Positions 1 to 9,018 of a stretch of 64,000 nt of DNA are shown here, piece after piece. The notes below the pieces were generated by a model. It did no database searches and had not been told where the DNA came from. It saw nothing but the letters and a program-made list of their open reading frames with translations. The DNA lies in NCBI RefSeq assembly GCF_001678905.1, contig NZ_CP012117.1, positions 2,294,001 through 2,358,000 of the forward strand, written 5' to 3'. The translations under genes and the position numbers were made by a program. The stretch comes from Dermabacter vaginalis. GTDB lineage: Bacteria; Actinomycetota; Actinomycetes; Actinomycetales; Dermabacteraceae. The first letter of the stretch is position 1. Each line of letters opens with the position of its first letter.

Positions 1-260
1 CGGGCGCGGAACTCGTGGACGTTGGCCTGCGGCCAGGCGAAAAGCTCCACGAGGAAATGATCAGCCCCGAGGAGGGCCGCCGCGCCGTGAAGATTGCCGG
101 CGGTAAGTACTACATCATCCAGCCAGATCTCGCGACCTGGGGTTACGAGACCCCGGCCGATGCCGAACCGGTGGAAGCCGGCTTCGCGTTCCGTTCCGAC
201 TCCAACGATGAGTGGTACACCCGCGAGGAGATCGCTGACATCATTGCGGAAGGGCTCTGA
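1..260 (+). CDS. pseB: UDP-N-acetylglucosamine 4,6-dehydratase (inverting), C-terminal part
   Basis: Only the last 86 codons are present; the gene enters from the left edge (first full codon at base 3) and stops with TGA at 258-260. The visible stretch begins with the motif GLRPGEKLHEEMIS, characteristic of the C-terminal part of PseB/FlaA1-type short-chain dehydrogenase-like dehydratases, which convert UDP-GlcNAc to a 4-keto-6-deoxy sugar in the first step of pseudaminic acid synthesis. The catalytic region and the Rossmann fold lie outside the window. It is followed one base later by a PseC-type aminotransferase, which supports the pathway assignment. FlaA1/CapD-type relatives without pseudaminate function share this C-terminal motif, so the substrate stereochemistry is inferred from context. 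Confidence 0.8.
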   Translation, partial: GAELVDVGLRPGEKLHEEMISPEEGRRAVKIAGGKYYIIQPDLATWGYETPADAEPVEAGFAFRSDSNDEWYTREEIADIIAEGL

Positions 261-261
261 G

Positions 262-1392
262 ATGCTTCCCTACGGTCGCCAATCAATCAACGATGACGAT
301 GTCGCAGCGGTCACCCGCGCCCTCGGAAGCGATTGGCTCACGACAGGCCCCGAGGTCGACCGCTTCGAAGAATCGATCGCGGAGCGCACCCACGCCGCAC
401 ACGCCATTAGCGTGACGTCCGGAACCGCCGCGCTGCACCTTGCCTACGCTGCTGCTGGCGTTGGCGCCGGAGACGAAGTGGTCACGACCCCGCTGACCTT
501 CGTGGCCACCGCCGCCACTGCCGCAGTTTTTGGCGCAAAGATCGTTTTCGCTGATGTCGACCCGAAAACGGGCAACCTCGATCCGGCCGCCGCGGAAGCT
601 GCCGTCACGCCGAACACCAAGGTGATCGCCGGCGTCGATTACGCCGGCGTTCCCGTTGAGGCCGATGCCCTCCGGGCCCTTGCCGAAAAGAACGATGCGC
701 TCTTCTTGGAAGACGCCGCCCACTCGATCGGCTCCCGCCGCAACGGCAAGCCCGTGGGCTCGCTCGCACACATGACCAGTTTCTCGTTCTTCCCCACCAA
801 GAACCTCACCACCGCAGAAGGTGGCGCCCTGGTGACCGACAACGAAGAACTCGCCACCCGCGCTCGACGCTTCAAGAACCACGGTCTTGTGCGCGACAAG
901 GAGCTTCAGCGCTACCCCGATGAGGGGCCGTGGCATCAGGAAGTTCATTCCTTCGGCATCAACTACCGCCTTCCGGATGTGCTCTGTGCGCTGGGCAATT
1001 CGCAGCTTCAGCGTCTGGATGATTTCGTGGCTCGTCGAGCCGAAATCAAGCGGACCTACGACGAGGCGCTCTCAGACCTCGACGGTGTTGACATCCCGTT
1101 CGCACCCGAGGGAGCCGAGCCCGCCTGGCACCTGTATCCGCTTCGCGTTCCCGCCGAACAACGCAGGGCGATCTTCGAGTCGCTGCGCGAACAGGGCATC
1201 GGCGTGCAGGTGAACTACATTCCGGCCTACTGGCATCCCGTGTTCGAGGATCTCGGCTACAAGCGTGGCATGTGCCCGGTTGCCGAAGACTTCTACCGCA
1301 GGGAGATTTCCCTGCCGATGTTCCCCGGCCTCACCGACGCTGATGTGGAGCGTGTGATCGAGGCTGTGCGAAAGGCCGTCGCGACCGCCTAA
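262..1392 (+). CDS. pseC: UDP-4-amino-4,6-dideoxy-N-acetyl-altrosamine transaminase (PseC-like)
   Basis: A 376-residue PLP-dependent aminotransferase of the DegT/DnrJ/EryC1 class. It begins MLPYGRQSIN, the usual PseC start, and the ATG lies one base after the pseB stop, so the two are translationally coupled. The Schiff-base lysine is K180 in the SFFPTKNLTT motif; the PLP-contacting EDAAHS is at 150-155 and the SGTAAL loop at 53-58. The enzyme transaminates the 4-keto sugar made by PseB, in the cytoplasm, toward pseudaminic acid or a related nonulosonate used in surface glycans. Much longer upstream readings of this frame only overlap pseB in another frame and are unlikely to be used. No further pse genes follow, so the rest of the pathway must lie to the left or elsewhere. 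Confidence 0.88.
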   Translation: MLPYGRQSINDDDVAAVTRALGSDWLTTGPEVDRFEESIAERTHAAHAISVTSGTAALHLAYAAAGVGAGDEVVTTPLTFVATAATAAVFGAKIVFADVDPKTGNLDPAAAEAAVTPNTKVIAGVDYAGVPVEADALRALAEKNDALFLEDAAHSIGSRRNGKPVGSLAHMTSFSFFPTKNLTTAEGGALVTDNEELATRARRFKNHGLVRDKELQRYPDEGPWHQEVHSFGINYRLPDVLCALGNSQLQRLDDFVARRAEIKRTYDEALSDLDGVDIPFAPEGAEPAWHLYPLRVPAEQRRAIFESLREQGIGVQVNYIPAYWHPVFEDLGYKRGMCPVAEDFYRREISLPMFPGLTDADVERVIEAVRKAVATA

Positions 1393-1446
1393 CGCCAGGC
1401 CGCCGCTGCTCCACGCGAGCAGCGGCACCTACCCCGGTTCTTCAGA

Positions 1447-3441
1447 TCAACCGCAATCGATCTCCACGAGCCGGGAATGCTCGGTTTCGAAGACCGTTGG
1501 ACCCGGAGCGGGAAGTACGACGGTGCCGAGAGGATTGAACGACGGGTCGTACTGGTAGAGATCCCGTTCCTGGTAGACGTACCCGATGCCCGCTTCCTCG
1601 AGGAGGGCACATGCGTCGGGGTCGGCGTACGCGCGCGGCACCGCATCGATCACGGCGCGGTCCTTTTTCGAAAGCGCCATCCCTGCCACAGGGAAATACA
1701 CCTTGGCGCCCTCTAACGCATACATGTGGGCGGCACCCGAGTAGGGACTCGCGAGAATAGAACGGTCGGCGTTCATCCCGGGCAAGGCCGCGGCAAAGTC
1801 TTCGCGCTCCCCCACCTGCAAGAACCTCCCGCGGCCCGGGTAGTCGGGTTGGAGGTTCTTTGCCGCGTCGGCATGGCGGAAGGGAATCGAACTGAGCGCT
1901 GCCACGACGGCAAGCACGAGCGCCGTCCCTTGCACGAGCGTGAAACGCCCGCGGGGTCGCGCGCCCAGTGCCTTGCGCAGCCACGCAGCAATCACCTCGA
2001 TTCCAGGAATCATGAGGGCGATCGAGAGCATCGCGAGTGCGATTGAAATTCGATCTTGGCCGCGGAAGTAGAGGGCCGAAAGATTCAGCGGCGAATCAAC
2101 GGCAGCATCGAAGTACAGGACCGCCACGGCGACCCAGCAGGCGGCGAGCCAACGTTCGCCGCGTACAAGGCTCACAACAAGCCCCGGCAGCCACAGGAGC
2201 GCCATGACGACCCCGAGCGGCATGGGCCACACCGTAAGGAGACCGAGGAACACCTCGCCGAATGCCGTGCTCATCGGCACCTGCAAACCACCGGAAAAGC
2301 CAGTCGCACGCGCGCCGATCGGCGTGAAGGCCACCGCGAAGACGGGGGCAAGCGCAAGCACCGGAATCGCCCACAGCACCCTCCGTTGCTTTGGCGCGCG
2401 CAGAATCCGTACGGCGCTCAGCACACCGAGAAGCAGAAGCAGTGTGACCGCGGTGTTCGGGTGCAAAAGTGCGAGGCCCACGAGTGCGAGGAAGGCGACG
2501 CCACCCATGCACACGAGCGGCTTCACCCACGCCGCAGCTTTACGCCAACCGGAAGGAGCGTGCGAAGAGCTCGAGGCTCGCGCACTCAGAATTCCACGTG
2601 GGGCTTGTGGCTGGACAGCATCTTCGAGGGTGAGCCACAGGGCGTAGGCAGCAGCGAGCAGCCCCGGGAGGATCGCGAAACCAATGAGGTTGGGGATCGG
2701 CGAAAGGTGGATCCACAGGTCCACGGGGCTCGCTGGAACGAGCGCTGCGCCGATGGCTGCCGTCGGACCCGCCCACCGCACGCGCGGAAAAACCACCGCC
2801 GCAAGGAGGGCATTGCCAACGACCCACGGCACAACCGCGAGCGCGAGCACCGAGCCGTTCAGAACGATAGGGATATTGGCGATCGGGACGAGCGAGGCAA
2901 GATCGTGGAAGCCAGCCGGATACGAGGCCGCCGAAAGGTCGGTGCGCGTAAGCGCATTCATGCTGAGGCTCGAGCCGTCGCCACGATCGCGAATGAACGC
3001 GAGGGCATTGAGGTGATAGAGCGCGTCGTAACGTTCAAGAATCGCCCCTGGGGTGCGCGCGACGACAAAAAGTGGCACAAGGCAGACCGCGAGCGCAGCA
3101 AGCAGCGCGGCAGCCCACGCCACAGCCTGCCGTTTCGACGGGAGCGCGAGAAGGGAGGCGCGCAGTCGCGTGGGCGGTAGCGTGATCCCAAGGGCGCGCG
3201 CCGCACCGCACGCCGCGATCAGGGCCGCGCAGGCCAAACCATACGGCACGAGGCTCCATCGCAGCCCCACGAAGCTCGCGCCGATCGCTGCAAGGCCCGC
3301 AATCGCCATACTGATGGCGGGGGCGAACGCCGTGGCGAGGAGGGAGGAGCCACACAGGATCCTCATGCAGATGTAGCCGGGCAGGTACGCGAGCACCAGG
3401 GTGAAGGCGATGACGACAATAAGCAACAGCATTTCAATCAA
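1447..3441 (-). CDS. Large polytopic membrane protein, DUF6541-like
   Basis: A 664-residue integral membrane protein. It starts with a hydrophobic helix (IEMLLLIVVIAFTLVLAYL) and has at least ten more hydrophobic segments through residue ~500, then a soluble C-terminal part of about 150 residues ending VFETEHSRLVEIDCG. The arrangement (N-terminal multi-TM block, long extracytoplasmic loop near residue 150, soluble tail) matches the actinobacterial DUF6541 family, often found beside polysaccharide and surface glycan genes; no enzymatic function is established. It converges on pseC, fitting a surface glycan neighbourhood. Two starts are possible, TTG at 3441 and ATG at 3432, and neither has a clear Shine-Dalgarno sequence. 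A GT-C-type glycosyltransferase role is conceivable but unsupported. Confidence 0.65.
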   Translation of the reverse strand: MIEMLLLIVVIAFTLVLAYLPGYICMRILCGSSLLATAFAPAISMAIAGLAAIGASFVGLRWSLVPYGLACAALIAACGAARALGITLPPTRLRASLLALPSKRQAVAWAAALLAALAVCLVPLFVVARTPGAILERYDALYHLNALAFIRDRGDGSSLSMNALTRTDLSAASYPAGFHDLASLVPIANIPIVLNGSVLALAVVPWVVGNALLAAVVFPRVRWAGPTAAIGAALVPASPVDLWIHLSPIPNLIGFAILPGLLAAAYALWLTLEDAVQPQAPRGILSARASSSSHAPSGWRKAAAWVKPLVCMGGVAFLALVGLALLHPNTAVTLLLLLGVLSAVRILRAPKQRRVLWAIPVLALAPVFAVAFTPIGARATGFSGGLQVPMSTAFGEVFLGLLTVWPMPLGVVMALLWLPGLVVSLVRGERWLAACWVAVAVLYFDAAVDSPLNLSALYFRGQDRISIALAMLSIALMIPGIEVIAAWLRKALGARPRGRFTLVQGTALVLAVVAALSSIPFRHADAAKNLQPDYPGRGRFLQVGEREDFAAALPGMNADRSILASPYSGAAHMYALEGAKVYFPVAGMALSKKDRAVIDAVPRAYADPDACALLEEAGIGYVYQERDLYQYDPSFNPLGTVVLPAPGPTVFETEHSRLVEIDCG

Positions 3442-3804
3442 AAGGGGCGCAGCTCCAGTTCTCGTTGTCGAGGCTTTTCCAACGCCCCGATATCATGCGT
3501 GTCCCGCACGTAAGACTACGCAAGGTACACCCTTCGGCGGTCCAAACATCGTGCAGCATCAGATCCCCGGTGCACACTCACGATAGAGCATTGCAGCGTC
3601 TTGCTTCCTGTCACATGCTCACCACTGGGATCGCGTTTCAGATCCATGCGGTATCGTCCCGCACTCTCGGGAAGGGTTGAAATACTGCCCTGCCAAACAC
3701 TGCAGCACCGCGGGGTCCTACGAGCGGATCGGCATAGCAAGAGGGGCCCCGCGCCGCAGCGCGAGACCCCTCCCGTTCAAGCCCTAGGGCTCAGCGGTTC
3801 ATGC
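3442..3804. other. Intergenic region without supported gene
   Basis: About 360 bases between the DUF6541-like gene and phoX. Short frames exist on both strands but none has a ribosome binding site, codon bias like the neighbours, or a recognisable product. The only clear element is the GC-rich hairpin at 3741-3772 downstream of phoX. The remainder (3442-3740) should include the promoter of the membrane protein gene, but I cannot place -10/-35 boxes with confidence. Confidence 0.5.
3741..3772 (-). terminator. Probable rho-independent terminator of phoX
   Basis: An inverted repeat with outer arms GAGGGG / CCCCTC and inner arms CGCG / CGCG around a short loop, located 33 bases past the phoX stop. 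On the minus strand the stem is followed by CTCTTGC, only moderately T-rich, so termination strength is uncertain. Confidence 0.6.
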
Positions 3805-6243
3805 TCAGGCGTCGGCCTGGCCGTCACCTTCAGCCTCGGTTGCAGGCCCCGCGTCCTTGGCGGACTTCGCCGCCATCATGCCGCCGGCTGCGAGCAAAGC
3901 TGCGGCGCCTGCGGCAACCGGAGCGGCCTCGAAACCGGTGCGCGGAAGCGGGCCACGGTTGTTTTCTGCATCCTTCTTAACCTTCTTGACCGGCTTCTTC
4001 TTCTCCGGCTTCTTGGGAGCGGGCGCCACCGGAACGGCCGCGTCGCTCGGATCCTTGCCGGGCGCAGGCTGTGCCGACGGCTCCTCAGGCTTCGGTTCTT
4101 CCGGCTTCGGCTCGGGCTTGGGCTTGGGCTCCTCAGGCTTCGGCTCCGGCTTCGGCTCCGGCTTCGGCTCCGGCTTCGGCTTCGGCTTCTCAGCCTCATC
4201 CCAAATCGGCAGAACCTGCACGACCGTCGGGCGCGGGCCGGTCTTGTTGTACTCCGGGAAGAAGGAGTGCTGCTCGCTGAACTTGCCGTCTTCACCCGGG
4301 TGCTGAACCGACACGAATGCCGAGTAGTCCTCGTCGCGAACGATCGGGCCACACGTCTCTGCCTCGCGAGGCACAGAGAGGAACTGCTCGACGTTGCCGC
4401 GCATGTCTCCCTCGAGGGTCACACGGAACAGACCGTCGTTGTAGCCGATCCCACTCGGGGCGCCGTCGGTCGAAATCCAGAGGTTGCCCACCGAGTCGAA
4501 CGCGAGGTTGTCCGGGCAAGAGATCGGCGAGACCGACTTCGGGTCAACATTGCCGTAGAAGGTCTGGTCGCCACCGTTGGGGTCGCCCGCCACGAGGAGA
4601 AGGTTCCACGCGAACTCGGTGCTCGTCTGGTCGCCGAGCTCGTCGAGCTCGAGCACCTGACCGTCGCGGTTCTTCGCGCGCGGGTTCGCTTCATCAACCT
4701 GGTTGCTCTCGCGCTTCGAGTTGTTCGTGAGGGCCGCGTACACCTTGCGCGAGTGGTGCGAGGGCTCGACGTCCTCGGGGCGGTCCATCTTGGTGGGCCC
4801 CACCTTGTCGGCAGCGGTGCGGGTGTTGACCGCGATCTCTTCGACAGTCATGCCCTCAACCTGCGACTTGCCGTCGAGGATCAGCGGGAGCCACTCGCCG
4901 GTGCCATCGAACTGTCCGTCGGCAGGAGTCTTGCCGCTGCCGTCAATTTCTGCAGCTGGCGAGTTCCCCGTGAAGCGCGCGACGTAAAGGTCACCCTCGG
5001 TGAGGAGTTTCATGTTGTGGGCACGATCGCCCTCGACGTACTTCTTCTTCGACACGAACTTGTACATGTATTCGAAGCGCTCGTCGTCACCGGAGTACAC
5101 GACCGCGTGACCGTTCTCGGCGATGATGACGTTCGCACCCTCGTGCTTGAAGCGGCCGAGTGCCGAGTGCTTCTTCGGGGTCGAGGTGGGGTCCCACGGG
5201 TCGATCTCGATGACGTAACCGAAGCGGTTGACCTCGTTCTCGTAGCCGTCTTCAGTCGCGTTGAAGCGAGGGTCATTCCCTTCGAAGCCATACACCGACT
5301 CTTTCGAGTCGATGCCGAGGCGGGCGTTCGACTGAATGTTCTCATTGGCACGGAAGTAGCCGTGGAAGTTTTCTTCGCCCGAAAGGAGCGTGCCCCACGG
5401 GGTAAGGCCACCCGAGCAGTTCGCGAAGGTGCCGAGGATCGTGCGGCCCTCGGGGTCCTCCTTCGTTATCACGAATTCGGAGCCCGCGGCGGGGCCGGTG
5501 AGTTCATACTCCGTGTCGGGGAGGAAGCGGCGGTTGAGTTTTCCACCCTTGACGTAGGTGTAGGGCGACTTGCGGTCCTTGCGCTCGAGCTCCACGACGG
5601 TGAGGCCCTGAGCCGCCATGGTAATGGCGACCTGGTCGTGTTTCGGCATGTCCTCCGGGAACATGATGTTCGCGTTCGTGTACTCGTGGTTCACGAACAT
5701 GACGGCGCGCAGGCCATCCGAGCCGGGGATCTCCTGGATCTCCGTGTAGTCGTTGTTGTACCCGAACTGCTTTATCTGCGCCTCAACCGACTGATTGTTC
5801 CAGTCAAACTCGGGCGAGTCGTCAAAGAGGGGGTCGCCCCACTTGATGACGGGTGCCCAGCGGTAGCCCTCGGGCACGTTGAACTCGTCGACATCCTTGT
5901 TGACGGGGGCGATCGGGGTGAAGCGGAGCTTCGAGCCGTTCGGCGCTTCGGGCGCCGAGCCGATCGTGGGGTTCGGGGCGCTCGGGTCGGCAGCGAAGGC
6001 GGCCTGACCCATGCCCTGCGTACCGCCGGCGGCGATCACGAGGGCGCTTGCGGCAGCACCGCCGAGGAGCGAGCGGCGGCTGATCGCAGCGGAGACGATG
6101 TCACCGATGTAGGAGTTGTTGCTCGTATTGCATGCGGGCTTCGCGCACTGGTTGTCGCACTTGAGTGCACAGGTCACTGCGGAACGCTTGCCGCGAACGT
6201 GATCCTTCATGAGGAGCGGGAGGTGGAGCACCATTGGAGGCAT
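3805..6243 (-). CDS. phoX: PhoX family alkaline phosphatase, Tat-exported and sortase-anchored
   Basis: An 812-residue PhoX/DUF839 protein: a calcium/iron-type alkaline phosphatase that releases phosphate from organic phosphates outside the cell. The long N-region (residues 1-55) is typical of actinobacterial PhoX and precedes a twin-arginine signal with RR at 56-57 (ISRRSLLGG), implying export of the folded, metal-loaded enzyme. The catalytic body spans about 90-670. Unusually it continues into a Lys-Pro-Glu spacer (about 683-720), a second charged linker and an LPRTG sortase motif at 766-770 followed by a hydrophobic helix, so the enzyme should be covalently linked to the cell wall. After the helix there is an extra acidic tail (EAEGDGQADA) instead of ending with basic residues. 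Start choice among Met1, Met4 and Met12 is open. Confidence 0.88.
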   Translation of the reverse strand: MPPMVLHLPLLMKDHVRGKRSAVTCALKCDNQCAKPACNTSNNSYIGDIVSAAISRRSLLGGAAASALVIAAGGTQGMGQAAFAADPSAPNPTIGSAPEAPNGSKLRFTPIAPVNKDVDEFNVPEGYRWAPVIKWGDPLFDDSPEFDWNNQSVEAQIKQFGYNNDYTEIQEIPGSDGLRAVMFVNHEYTNANIMFPEDMPKHDQVAITMAAQGLTVVELERKDRKSPYTYVKGGKLNRRFLPDTEYELTGPAAGSEFVITKEDPEGRTILGTFANCSGGLTPWGTLLSGEENFHGYFRANENIQSNARLGIDSKESVYGFEGNDPRFNATEDGYENEVNRFGYVIEIDPWDPTSTPKKHSALGRFKHEGANVIIAENGHAVVYSGDDERFEYMYKFVSKKKYVEGDRAHNMKLLTEGDLYVARFTGNSPAAEIDGSGKTPADGQFDGTGEWLPLILDGKSQVEGMTVEEIAVNTRTAADKVGPTKMDRPEDVEPSHHSRKVYAALTNNSKRESNQVDEANPRAKNRDGQVLELDELGDQTSTEFAWNLLLVAGDPNGGDQTFYGNVDPKSVSPISCPDNLAFDSVGNLWISTDGAPSGIGYNDGLFRVTLEGDMRGNVEQFLSVPREAETCGPIVRDEDYSAFVSVQHPGEDGKFSEQHSFFPEYNKTGPRPTVVQVLPIWDEAEKPKPKPEPKPEPKPEPKPEEPKPKPEPKPEEPKPEEPSAQPAPGKDPSDAAVPVAPAPKKPEKKKPVKKVKKDAENNRGPLPRTGFEAAPVAAGAAALLAAGGMMAAKSAKDAGPATEAEGDGQADA
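4085..4190. repeat. Low-complexity tandem repeat encoding a Lys-Pro-Glu wall spacer
   Basis: A run of 12-base units (GGCTTCGGCTCC with small variants on the plus strand) inside phoX, encoding KPEP-like repeats on the minus strand. Such proline-rich segments usually span the peptidoglycan just before an LPxTG motif. Copy number probably varies between strains. Confidence 0.8.
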
Positions 6244-6308
6244 CCCTTCAATGTGGTTGGTGATCTGACGCAGTTACAGTGCTCTACGCGAGGGACCAAC
6301 ATCCGCAG

Positions 6309-6330
6309 TAAAAGTGACGCCCACGTGAAT
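6309..6330 (-). promoter_or_regulatory. Possible PHO-box-like direct repeat upstream of phoX
   Basis: Read on the minus strand, two 11-base units occur in tandem, ATTCACGTGGG then CGTCACTTTTA. They resemble the direct repeat units (GTTCACC-like) bound by actinobacterial PhoP, and lie about 65 bases before the phoX start. The match is imperfect (TTCAC and GTCAC cores), so this is a weak candidate. Confidence 0.3.
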
Positions 6331-6403
6331 TTTTTTTCAAAGAACAGTCAAGACGTGCGCGTGCCGCCCGCAACGAGGGCGGATGAGGCGCCTGCCTACA
6401 CCC

Positions 6404-7075
6404 TCACGAAGAAAACACAGGCGGGCGGCGAAAAAGCCCCTGGAAGAGCCGCGGCGCCGTGCGCGGGGTCGCATCACGCACCTCAGCAAGCGCGGGGATG
6501 CGCTTCGCGAGCGCCTTCTCAATGCGCAGGTGGAGCGTCACTTCGGACAGTTCGCAGCCCTTGCACGCCCCTGCGAACTCGACGCTCACCACCGGCCCGG
6601 CTTCGCCCCACTCGACGTCAACGATGTGCACGTTTCCGCCGTGCGAGGCGATGTAGGGCGCGAGGTCACCGTCAATCACATCTGTCGCGGCAAGGCGCAC
6701 GGCCTCGACGCGCCTGTCCACCCCGATTTGCGCCTCGAACTCCGCGAGGTGGGGCGCCGCCTCGTCAAGCATGAGCGCAAGTCCCTCGCGAACAGCCTCG
6801 GCCTCGTTGTGCCAGGAATATCCCGCGCGCAGCCACACCCAGAGCCCGTGAGGCTCCGCCACGATTCGCTCGAGCTGCGGCAGCGCCTCGGCAATCGGCT
6901 CCCAGCCAAGCGGCAACGACGCCCCCTGCACGCTCCACCTAAGCGCTCGCTCCGCCCCGGTCACGCTCGCCGGAACAGGGGCGGCATGGCCAAGACCTGG
7001 CACGGATCGCTCGAGTTCGGTGGGCAAGGCGTCGGGTCCGACGCTTGCCGGGGAACCGTCGGACCCGTGGCTCAC
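6404..7075 (-). CDS. NifU C-terminal domain-type protein, translationally coupled to feoB
   Basis: A 223-residue protein starting at a GTG (7075-7073) that overlaps the feoB stop in a GTGA arrangement. Its C-terminal part contains a CxxC pair, C171-K-G-C174, in the context VEFAGACKGCELSEVTLHLRIEKAL, as in Nfu/NifU C-terminal domains that carry a bridging Fe-S cluster. The ~100 residues before it (WLRAGYSWHNEAEAVREG) look like a separate small alpha/beta domain that I do not recognise. As the third gene of a feoA-feoB transcription unit it may handle newly imported ferrous iron or provide a regulatory Fe-S role comparable to FeoC, but that is inference. A general Fe-S scaffold role is the conservative reading. 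Confidence 0.7.
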   Translation of the reverse strand: MSHGSDGSPASVGPDALPTELERSVPGLGHAAPVPASVTGAERALRWSVQGASLPLGWEPIAEALPQLERIVAEPHGLWVWLRAGYSWHNEAEAVREGLALMLDEAAPHLAEFEAQIGVDRRVEAVRLAATDVIDGDLAPYIASHGGNVHIVDVEWGEAGPVVSVEFAGACKGCELSEVTLHLRIEKALAKRIPALAEVRDATPRTAPRLFQGLFRRPPVFSS

Positions 7076-9018
7076 GCGAGCGCCCCCACCGCGAGCTTCG
7101 CGATAAACGCTCCCACCCACGCGAGCGCAAACATGTAGAAGAAGGCGAGGGCAGGCCATGTCCACGAACCGGATTCGCGACGCAGCGCCGCGATGGTACT
7201 AGTGCACTGCAGCGCGAACACGAAGAACACGAGGAGCGCGGCTATCGTGCCTGGCGTGAAGAGGAGCTGGCCTTCGTGCGGTCCGGGGCCCCACGTGAGA
7301 GAGGAGAGAGTATCGCCGGGGTTTTCTGGATCGGACGCACTCGCGATCTGCCCGAGCGTCGAGACGAACACTTCGCGCGCGCCGAGCGAGGCAACGACAC
7401 CGACGCTCACGCGCCAATCGAAACCGAGGGGCTCGAACACGGGCTGGACGGCCTTGCCGAGGCCCGCGCCGTAGGAATGCTCAAGCTGGTAGGTCGCGAC
7501 GGCCGCCGAATCGGACTGGTCGATGCCCGCGGCCGCGAGCTCCGCATCGCCCACGGCAGGGAGGTTGAGCAGCGCCCACAGCACGAGTGTGAGCAGGAGG
7601 ATGATGCGTCCCACCTTCGTGAGAAAGCCCTTCACGGGAATCCACGTGTTCGTCACGAGCTCGCGCACCGTTGGGATGCGGTAGGTGGGCATCTCCATGT
7701 AGAAGGGGAGGTTTGCCCGACCGCGCCCGAAAATCTTCGAGAACACCCACGCCGAGCCCATCGCGGAGCATGCCCCAAGCACGTACAACCCAAAGAGCGC
7801 CGCGCCCTGCGCACCGATCACTCCGCCGAGGCGGGCATCGGCCGGGATCAGCATCGCAATCAACATCGTGTACACGGGAAGGCGTGCCGAGCACGTCATG
7901 AGCGGGATCGTAAGCATCGTCGCGAGCCGATCCTTCGCCGAGGGAAGCGAACGCGTGGCCATGATGCCAGGAATCGCACACGCGAGGCTCGAGAGCATCG
8001 CGACGAACGCCCGGCCCTCGAGGCCCGCGCCCGCCATGACCCGATCCATGAGGAACGCCGCCCGCGACATGTAGCCGGACGCCTCGAGGATGGCAAGCGC
8101 GAAGAACAGCAGGAAAATCTGGGGAACGAACGTGAGAACGCCGCCCACGCCACCGATCAAGCCATCGGCCACGAGACCGGCGAGCCAGTCAAGAGCGATA
8201 TTTTCGCGCGCGACATCTCCGAGGAGCGCAAAGCCCTCTTCGATCCAGCCCTGAATGGGCGCAGCGACCGTAAAAATAAGTTGGAACAGCGCAAACATCG
8301 CTGCAAAGAACACGAGGCTGCCCCACACGGGATGCAGCAGCACCGCATCGAGCTTGCGGGTGCGGGCGTGGGTGCCGGGCGCGCGATAGTGGGCGGCCTC
8401 GAGCACCGACTCGATCCACGCGGCGGAGCCCTTCGGGTTGGTGGGCGCGGGTACGGCGGGGCTCGGCCAGTCCTCTTCCGACGCCAGCTGGGCTTTCAGC
8501 GCGTCAAGCTCTCGGTGGTTTCCGGCCGTCACGACGAGAACGCGGTGGCCAAGCGCCTTCGACAGTGCCGCGACGTCCACGCTGCCGCCGCGCTCAAGGA
8601 ATTCATCGGCGTGGGTGAGCGTCACGAGGATCGGCAGACCCGTGCGCTGAAGCTGCGCGATGAGCCCGAGCGAACGACGCATACTCGTGGCATCGAGCAC
8701 GGCGATGAGCGCATCCGCGCGGCTTTCATCGCTGAGAGATTCGAGAACAACCTGCTCATCGGGGCTAATGGGGTCAAGAGAGTAGGTGCCCGGGAGATCC
8801 TCCACCTGGGCATCGATTCTCGCGCCGGAGACGTCCCGCACTTCAACGCTACCCACGAACCTGCTGACCGTGACGCCCGGGTAGTTCGCGACCTTCGCCC
8901 GCATGCCCGTGAGGGCGTTGAACACCGTGGATTTACCGGCGTTCGGGTTGCCCACGAGCGCAAAACGGCGCGCACCGGTATCGCGCGGCGCTTCCGGCGC
9001 CGCATCGTGGCAGGTCAT
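7072..9018 (-). CDS. feoB: Ferrous iron transport protein B
   Basis: A 648-residue FeoB. The N-terminal G domain has the P-loop GNPNAGKS at 23-30, switch region YPGVTVSRF, and DLPGTYSL as the G3 motif. From about residue 235 there are multiple membrane helices containing the two gate motifs, including the cysteine stretch SLACAIPGIMATRS, followed by LMTCSARLPVYTML and a third cysteine near the C-terminus (ALQCTSTIAAL). It imports Fe2+ across the cytoplasmic membrane, controlled by its GTPase domain. It overlaps feoA upstream (ATGA) and the NifU-like gene downstream (GTGA), so the three are almost certainly one translation-coupled operon under the iron box at 9380-9398. Confidence 0.97.
   Translation of the reverse strand: MTCHDAAPEAPRDTGARRFALVGNPNAGKSTVFNALTGMRAKVANYPGVTVSRFVGSVEVRDVSGARIDAQVEDLPGTYSLDPISPDEQVVLESLSDESRADALIAVLDATSMRRSLGLIAQLQRTGLPILVTLTHADEFLERGGSVDVAALSKALGHRVLVVTAGNHRELDALKAQLASEEDWPSPAVPAPTNPKGSAAWIESVLEAAHYRAPGTHARTRKLDAVLLHPVWGSLVFFAAMFALFQLIFTVAAPIQGWIEEGFALLGDVARENIALDWLAGLVADGLIGGVGGVLTFVPQIFLLFFALAILEASGYMSRAAFLMDRVMAGAGLEGRAFVAMLSSLACAIPGIMATRSLPSAKDRLATMLTIPLMTCSARLPVYTMLIAMLIPADARLGGVIGAQGAALFGLYVLGACSAMGSAWVFSKIFGRGRANLPFYMEMPTYRIPTVRELVTNTWIPVKGFLTKVGRIILLLTLVLWALLNLPAVGDAELAAAGIDQSDSAAVATYQLEHSYGAGLGKAVQPVFEPLGFDWRVSVGVVASLGAREVFVSTLGQIASASDPENPGDTLSSLTWGPGPHEGQLLFTPGTIAALLVFFVFALQCTSTIAALRRESGSWTWPALAFFYMFALAWVGAFIAKLAVGALA

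Noticed and set aside
3516-3740. Small frame between the membrane protein gene and phoX
   Set aside because: No ribosome site, Arg/Ser/Cys-rich composition, no recognisable product.
3601-6774. Plus-strand open frame of 1057 codons opposite phoX
   Set aside because: It is rich in Arg/Leu/Val strings and low-complexity runs, has no family resemblance and is the antisense of a clear PhoX with signal, domain and LPRTG.
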